A DNA stretch of 64,000 bases, from positions 186,001 to 250,000 of the forward strand of contig JAOTOM010005147.1 of assembly GCA_034440615.1 (NCBI GenBank). Direction: 5' to 3'. The notes below the pieces were generated by a model that saw nothing but the letters and a program-made list of their open reading frames with translations, was not told the DNA's origin and made no database searches. Positions 58,362 through 64,000 of the stretch are shown one piece after another. The position numbers were made by a program, and so were the translations under genes. This stretch comes from Ashinkailepas kermadecensis (Eukaryota > Arthropoda > Thecostraca > Neolepadidae). How positions within the stretch are numbered: the stretch's first letter is position 1; the number at the start of each line of letters is the position of its first letter.

Positions 58362-58400
58362 ATGGTCGATGCGCCCTAAAGCCCCAATAACCAACTAAGC
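58362..58400 (+). mobile_element. Tail fragment of the CGCCCTAAAGCCC repeat family
   Basis: ATGGTCGATGCGCCCTAAAG followed by CCCCAATAACCAACTAA. The same sequence is found at five other places in the window, in both orientations. Confidence 0.7.
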
Positions 58401-59351
58401 ATAGATGGTATGAGCCAGTGAAATTTGCCGGGGTGCGGTTAATCTATATGACGTGTGCTCTATTTGAGCCATATCAGTATGGCTGGACTGGGCTACTTCA
58501 ACACAACGTGTCGACAGCCAGTGTTCGACGTCGTCTCGCTGCTTGCTGGATCTCGGCCGGAATGTGCACGCAGCCAATAAGCTGGCCTGCCTGATCCGCC
58601 AGCTGCCCCGCGATGTTCAGCGCCAGAGGGGTACTCGTCCAGCACGGGAAGGCAAACTTTATGCTGAAAGGACTCGCATCGACAGCCGGGAAGGTCCCGG
58701 TCCTAGGCTGTCGCACACCTGTAAACACAACCAGAAGCAGCAACGTCAGCACCAACCTCTACACACGAGCCAAGTGCCACCTCAAGGTGTCCAGGCGTCT
58801 TGTCAGTTTGCCAATGAGCAAGGCCGACGACGCATCTGGGCAACTTCAGGATTCAGGATGAGGTCCCTGCGGCCTCCTTATTTTGTATTGAATGTAATGA
58901 AATCGCATGAGAAAAACGCAGCCCATGAAATCATAAATTTCATCAACCCCAAGCCTTCTGGCAGATACAGCTTTTATTTTAGTAACCGATTTGGTTTCGC
59001 ACGATTGTCGACGCTCAAAACCTAGCGTGTCATTCACTCGTTTTGTTCATCAGCTCATGTCGTTATTTTAATTTCACGTTGTTGCTCATTTTCGAAGGAT
59101 TCCTTAAGATCAATAGCGTAAGCGACAGGTTTCAATGCATGGGTTTCCTGGCAGCACTGCTTTGTCAATGACCTTCACAGTGCCGGGCGGTAAAATTGGC
59201 CGTGTCTGTGACTTGTATAAGCGGATGTTAGAATGGGCACCTTCTCTGTTCAAGACATCCATCTTGGAAGCCATAATCCGCAGATGATTCGTTTGTTTCA
59301 TTGACTTGCAGTGAGGGGGCCAAGTTGATCCCACTACGGTTTCTTTAGGAT

Positions 59352-59380
59352 ACCTGCTATACCATTGGTATAGCAGGTAC
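59352..59380. repeat. Perfect 13-bp inverted repeat, 3-nt loop
   Basis: Arms TACCTGCTATACC (59352-59364) and GGTATAGCAGGTA (59368-59380) with an ATT loop. Too short for a typical microRNA precursor, and no transposon termini were recognised around it. Confidence 0.9.
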
Positions 59381-60779
59381 ATTCTCATTGGAATTTGGAC
59401 TAGCTTCCTATGAGTGATGTCCGCACCATGAGCAAAACACAACATGAATCTCCAAACTACTAGGATCACGAAGCTGACACAGGTCAAGTCGGGTGACACC
59501 CTCGTTCAATGCGATTTTTCGTTTATCGAAGGATGTTATTATGAATCTGGAAGATGAAATCGGAGGTTCAATATTGGCACGCGCACCGAAGGCCTCTCGC
59601 ATAGCGCGAACCGGAAGGGGTGGACTCCACCGCCCGCTCCTTCCCCAATGATATCGAAACCTACTGAAGCTAGAAACACAAAGTTCGGAGGGGAAGATTA
59701 CGGCTGTAGTGGACACCCAGCAGTGTAAATTCAATGACCCAAGGCCAATGCCTTCAGGCGCAAATAAGGATCGATACGGAATGACAAATTGTAGGAACAC
59801 AGAGCAATGGGAGCATAACTTTATTTGCAACGCTTCGGCTCACGTCTTTATCAAGCTGACTCCCAGATAATGTGCATACACGAAGAGGCCAAGCAACGAA
59901 TTTGACAAAACGGTACATATCAGTACCAGAATCACAGGGAGCCACCATCTCCCGGTTCGTAAAACACAAAATTAACATTAGTCTCTCGGCGTGGGTAAAA
60001 ACAAAGATATAGTCAAGAAAGGGGTCCGCAATGTGAACGAAAAAAGCAGAATTATCAAAATTCCTTGCGCAGGGGGACGTGGAAAAAGCTACTATGGGGA
60101 AATGTGGCTGGTGCTTGGGGCTAGAATTACGAAACATCATTCAGACCTCGGATATCACAGACTTTTTATTGCAATGGCGGCACATATCGATGAAGAAAGC
60201 CATCTAAATTGGAAATAAGCATCTGTTGTCACTGGTGGACTTGGGCAGTGGTGTAGGAAGACCGTGGAATCCAAGTATATTGCCACACGTCAGACTATCA
60301 ACTGTGTTTCTGGTAGTTTCAGGATTGCAATTGCTATAGCTCGGGGAGTTGTTTCATGTGCCTACTTTTGAGGGAGCAAGTATTGTTCAATGTTGGCCTT
60401 CTTGCCCCCCCTGATAATTTAAACTTTTAACATGGGAGCCTGTGGAGTCTGCCCCCAATCCATTAGGGTCTTCCCATTGCCCTCATGTACCCCCCCCCCC
60501 ACAAAAAAAAACACCCGTGGTTGTAGCGGAACTAATTGTGGAATATGCTGAAAAGGATAGGTTGAACATGACTGTCTTTACTCAGTTCTTTGTTTGTTCG
60601 TTTTCAATTGACTATTTCACTGTTTGGTATATTCAGTGTCAGGGCAGGCAAACACTGTATAAATATTTTTTTTTAAACAGGTTTGCAGATATGCATGCAT
60701 GCATATCATCTGGAAGTTAGCTTGCGAAAGGCGTGAACCGAAACGTCAATATAATTGTTTTCCCACGGCTCTGTGTTGT

Positions 60780-60890
<111 letters not shown>

Positions 60891-62388
60891 ACAGTCGGTA
60901 CAGATAATGTTGCTTGCGTAGCAGTGTCCAGATACAAGGACATCACCCATTCCGAGTTCTATATTTACTCAGAATCGCGTTCCATGAACGAGATATGACC
61001 TGAAACGTTACCGAAAGTACACCTATCACGGATGACTGATACAAAACTGGGTCTGCTAGGAAGTAAAATTAGCTTTGCCAGAACCTACAGTAACGATTCT
61101 ACACGCTGATCTAGTTCCTAATTTGAATTGGTCACTGTTTTTTTTATCTAAGCTTGGCAAACTGACAGTTATTATTGTCAAAAGGGAGACAAAACTTGGC
61201 TTGACATTGGTGCCACTCATTGCCCTTTTTCCTGACACATTCGATTTAGAAAGTCGTCAACTTTAACAGCCCATCACACATTTACTCGTACTTGGCCTTG
61301 ACCTCATCAGTGACCTCACATTGGCACGTGTTATGCTGTTGGACTAAGTCTTCAGTTTTTTTACATCATATATGTCCAAGAAATCGCATTTTTATTAGCA
61401 AAGTCTGAAAACTACAGCGACGATCGATTGGCTGTTTCCAACCCGACATTGACCTGTTTGATACGATTTGGAAGGTCAGGGAATAAGAAGCACCAAAATG
61501 TTTACCGCATTCTTCTACACAGCCTTAAGCAAATGTTAATCGGGGTTGGGTTAAATTGAACCCACAGCAATTGGCCAGAGTTTTAAAATGTTGCCGCACT
61601 GCATTCAAACGCTACACAAATCTGTTAACTTTGGGGTAACAAACGAAATATTGTTCACCTTAGCTGGCTTTCTTATTCCCCGGGATGAAACGTTGTATAT
61701 ACTTGCGTGTCCTGCACCGATATATGACAATGTGGCGCAATGCTCATTTGATGTGGTCTTTTTCATATTTGTCAACATTACGCAAGTAGAACTGTTTGTG
61801 TGCGTGCGAATTACGCCGTATGGGCGTAATTATACCATGCGGGCTGCCATATGTGCGGTGCCGACTGCAGCGTTGTTCGCGCCTCGTGTGGTGCCACGCC
61901 AGATGGCGGTGATACACTGGCGGCGCCCGCTGTGTGCCCAGCGCCCGGCACGTAGCACAACGCATCTTATCGTCCGGCACACGCGGACCTGGCGCGCCGC
62001 CGGCGAGGCCCAGCACGCGGCGCGTCACACCCGTGACGCGTGATGCTGCGGCACAGTCGACACCCAGCGACAGGTGCAGATCGGCGATACTGGTGCACCC
62101 CGCGCAGCCGGCATCGTCACCGCCGACCTTCGCTCGACCTCTCCGCTCCAACCTGGACAGCTGACAGCTGACGACAAGCACAAAGCCAGAGCCTGCGATT
62201 ACACAAGCAGCTGTAGAGATGTTCTTCGTCCCCCCCCCCCCATATGTTGCTGTTGTCAATTGTGGTTTGTTAGCTTCGAAAGCTTCAGTTTGATATATTG
62301 TTTTCCCTCCGCAATATTTCAGCACGTAAAATGGAAGAATTCCACTTAAAAGGCCTCGTGGAATGGGGACGTATCAATTGGTCAATTG
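60891..62388. other. Unique sequence, nothing supported
   Basis: AT-rich up to about 61850, then a CpG-rich patch at 61900-62160. It contains a 9-bp inverted repeat AATTACGCC/GGCGTAATT (61809-61831). No gene is called. Confidence 0.4.
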
Positions 62389-62420
62389 TACCCCCCCCCC
62401 CCCCCCCCCCCCACACACAC
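62389..62420. repeat. Poly-C tract followed by (CA)n
   Basis: About 23 C residues at 62390-62412, then CACACACAC. A shorter C tract lies at about 62230. Confidence 0.95.
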
Positions 62421-62849
62421 TCAGGTCCCGGGAACTGAAGGTAGCACACCACTGCCTGGGTAAGCAAGGACCAAAGAAAATCTAACCTGCTGGCGACAGA
62501 GCAAAGTCGCTGACATCACCTCGTCAGCATAAATGAATCCGGGTCAGCTGATGATCTGCTGCTCTGGACAGCCGTTAGCCGGCCTACCACGAGTGATACC
62601 AACTGTTTCATGACGTGTCTGATATCAAGACAACAGTTGACTTGATATTCAGTCGGTCTCCGTATCTCTGCGGCAGCATCAACGTCACCATGAAGAAGGT
62701 GTTGGCAGTTGACACTCCATTTGCATACCTTCCCTCTGAATGCGAATGCATCGAACAGTTGCCGGGTGTTCTTAGAAACTCACCACATGGAGGGAATTTC
62801 TGCACTGTCCACGACAGACGAGGTTGATTTAGCACTGAATCGGATCGTA
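62421..62849. other. Unique sequence
   Basis: No gene, RNA or repeat recognised. Confidence 0.35.
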
Positions 62850-63170
62850 CATTAACCCAGACCCGTCGTTTGATGCCTGGAGCATTTTGCCTGACGCCTT
62901 GTGGTGTTGTGAGCCTCTCCATTGACGTTTTGTGTTGTTGTGAGCCTCTCTCCTGCACCGCTGTGATGCCTGGGCCTCCTTTCTGACGTCTTGTGGTGTT
63001 GCAAGCCTCTCTTCTGACGTCCTGTGTTGTTAGGAGCCTCTCTTCTGACGCCTTTTGGTGTTATGAGCCTCTCTTCTGTCGCCTTTTGGTGTTATGAGCC
63101 TCTCTTCTGACGCCTGGTGGTGTTGTGAACCTCTCCTCAGACGTCATGTAGTGTTGTGAACCTCTCCCTA
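62850..63170. repeat. About 32-bp minisatellite, about 9 copies
   Basis: Unit GACGCCTTGTGGTGTTGTGA plus GCCTCTCTTCT, with single-base variation among copies (CTTTTGGTGTTATGAGCC, CATGTAGTGTTGTGAACC). Confidence 0.9.
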
Positions 63171-64000
63171 GCACTACACTCCTGGCCTTGTCGTGTCCGC
63201 ACTGTACATGGGCTGATGCAATATGGCGACGGAACGTATCGTGTGCGCGCCATGAGATTCCTTCTAATGGAAACTTGACTCTCTTTTAGGACGTCATTCG
63301 TAATTGTAGCTACTCACACTCCAATATGATGAATTAAGCATCATAAAAATATCACCTAAGGTGACTTCTAGCTCGCAAAGCAAACATTCAGACAGTTGAA
63401 CGGTGCGCATCTAGGACCAGAGAGCAGAGGCGATCATTTGGGATATTGCTTGGCATAGCTATATTGGCATCTTAAAATGGTACTTGATTTTCTCTAGCTG
63501 GATTTTTAGCTCTGATCGACAAAGTACTGCATGCGGTGAAGATCCGAATATTACAATTGAGTCGTCGAGTCGAGGCCTATCACTTAGCGAAGTTACAACG
63601 GTTTTGAGGAAGTCTTTTATAGGGGCAGAACGTAGGCTTGGCGTGGGTGGAGCGTGGGTGGGGCGTGGATTCAACACTAGGTCTGTGGCGAACCCCGTTG
63701 TAAAAACCACCTAAAGTATCCTGACGCGATAACTATATTTTTCGCAGTTTTTTTATCTAAGACTAAGCAAATGGAATGTTATAGGTAATTCATCACAAGA
63801 CTCTACAGGTGCCCATATGGGATAGGTAAAGTTTTCGTCTGCTGGTGAGAGGTAGAGATAACAAGCCATTCACGTGTCCACGACTCGGAGCTTGAGAGAT
63901 CCTGAACCTATGGTATTCAGTGTTAATTTGTTTTCCAGTTTATACATATGTCTACATATTGCATTGCCTGAGGTAATAGTTGTGCGAGGATAAATGGCAC
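63171..64000. other. Unique sequence to the end of the window
   Basis: AT-rich single-copy DNA. Short frames at 63459-63714 on both strands carry no recognisable domain. Nothing is supported. Confidence 0.35.

Overview
The window is animal genomic DNA, not bacterial. Coding sequence is split by GT-AG introns, the introns are full of minisatellites and microsatellites, and tRNA-derived SINEs with target-site duplications are present. One protein-coding gene can be supported, on the + strand, running from about 16.0 kb to 57.6 kb. It is the 3' part of a nesprin / MSP-300 (SYNE) family gene, which encodes a giant spectrin-repeat protein of the outer nuclear membrane. The family call rests on the last exon (57386-57613), a KASH domain: a transmembrane helix, then a 32-residue lumenal tail ending GGPPL, with a cysteine exactly 23 residues before the C-terminus. 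The giant non-spectrin exon resembles insect Msp300 layouts, so an arthropod is likely. A crustacean would fit the GC-rich, SINE-rich, satellite-rich sequence, but the species cannot be fixed from the sequence.

Layout. 1-16 kb: non-coding, dominated by tandem arrays: 39-bp, 33-39-bp, 18-bp, 12-bp and 39-bp units, a 1-kb pure GGCTC pentamer run, 29-bp and 57-bp units, then CT and CTGTCT repeats. Two CpG-rich patches lie at 12.28-12.60 and 13.7-14.0 kb. 16029-38147: one uninterrupted coding exon of about 22.1 kb (7372 residues from its first ATG). It carries about 48 copies of a beta-strand-rich repeat with a core of about 65 residues, unique spacers with strongly basic clusters, and a final spectrin-like helical part. 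38.1-57.4 kb: thirteen small exons encoding GC-rich spectrin-type helical repeats. Most of the larger introns contain their own minisatellite. The last exon is the KASH domain. 57.6-64 kb: no convincing gene; it holds the probable 3' UTR, a CA/TA microsatellite and a 32-bp minisatellite.

All fifteen exons join in one reading frame. Every junction is phase 0 except two, which are split 2+1 and match (45476/46911 and 51706/52282). The summed product in the window is 8952 residues. The N-terminal half expected of a nesprin (actin-binding CH domains and earlier spectrin repeats) is not here, so it lies upstream of the window or this is a KASH-only short isoform. The role inferred from the family is linking the nucleus, through SUN proteins in the perinuclear space, to the cytoskeleton.

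The best leads are the expanded repeat exon with its two alternating repeat subfamilies, and a SINE family whose body carries a hairpin with compensatory base changes between subfamilies. One SINE copy also has a matching empty site 1.2 kb away in an inverted paralogous repeat.
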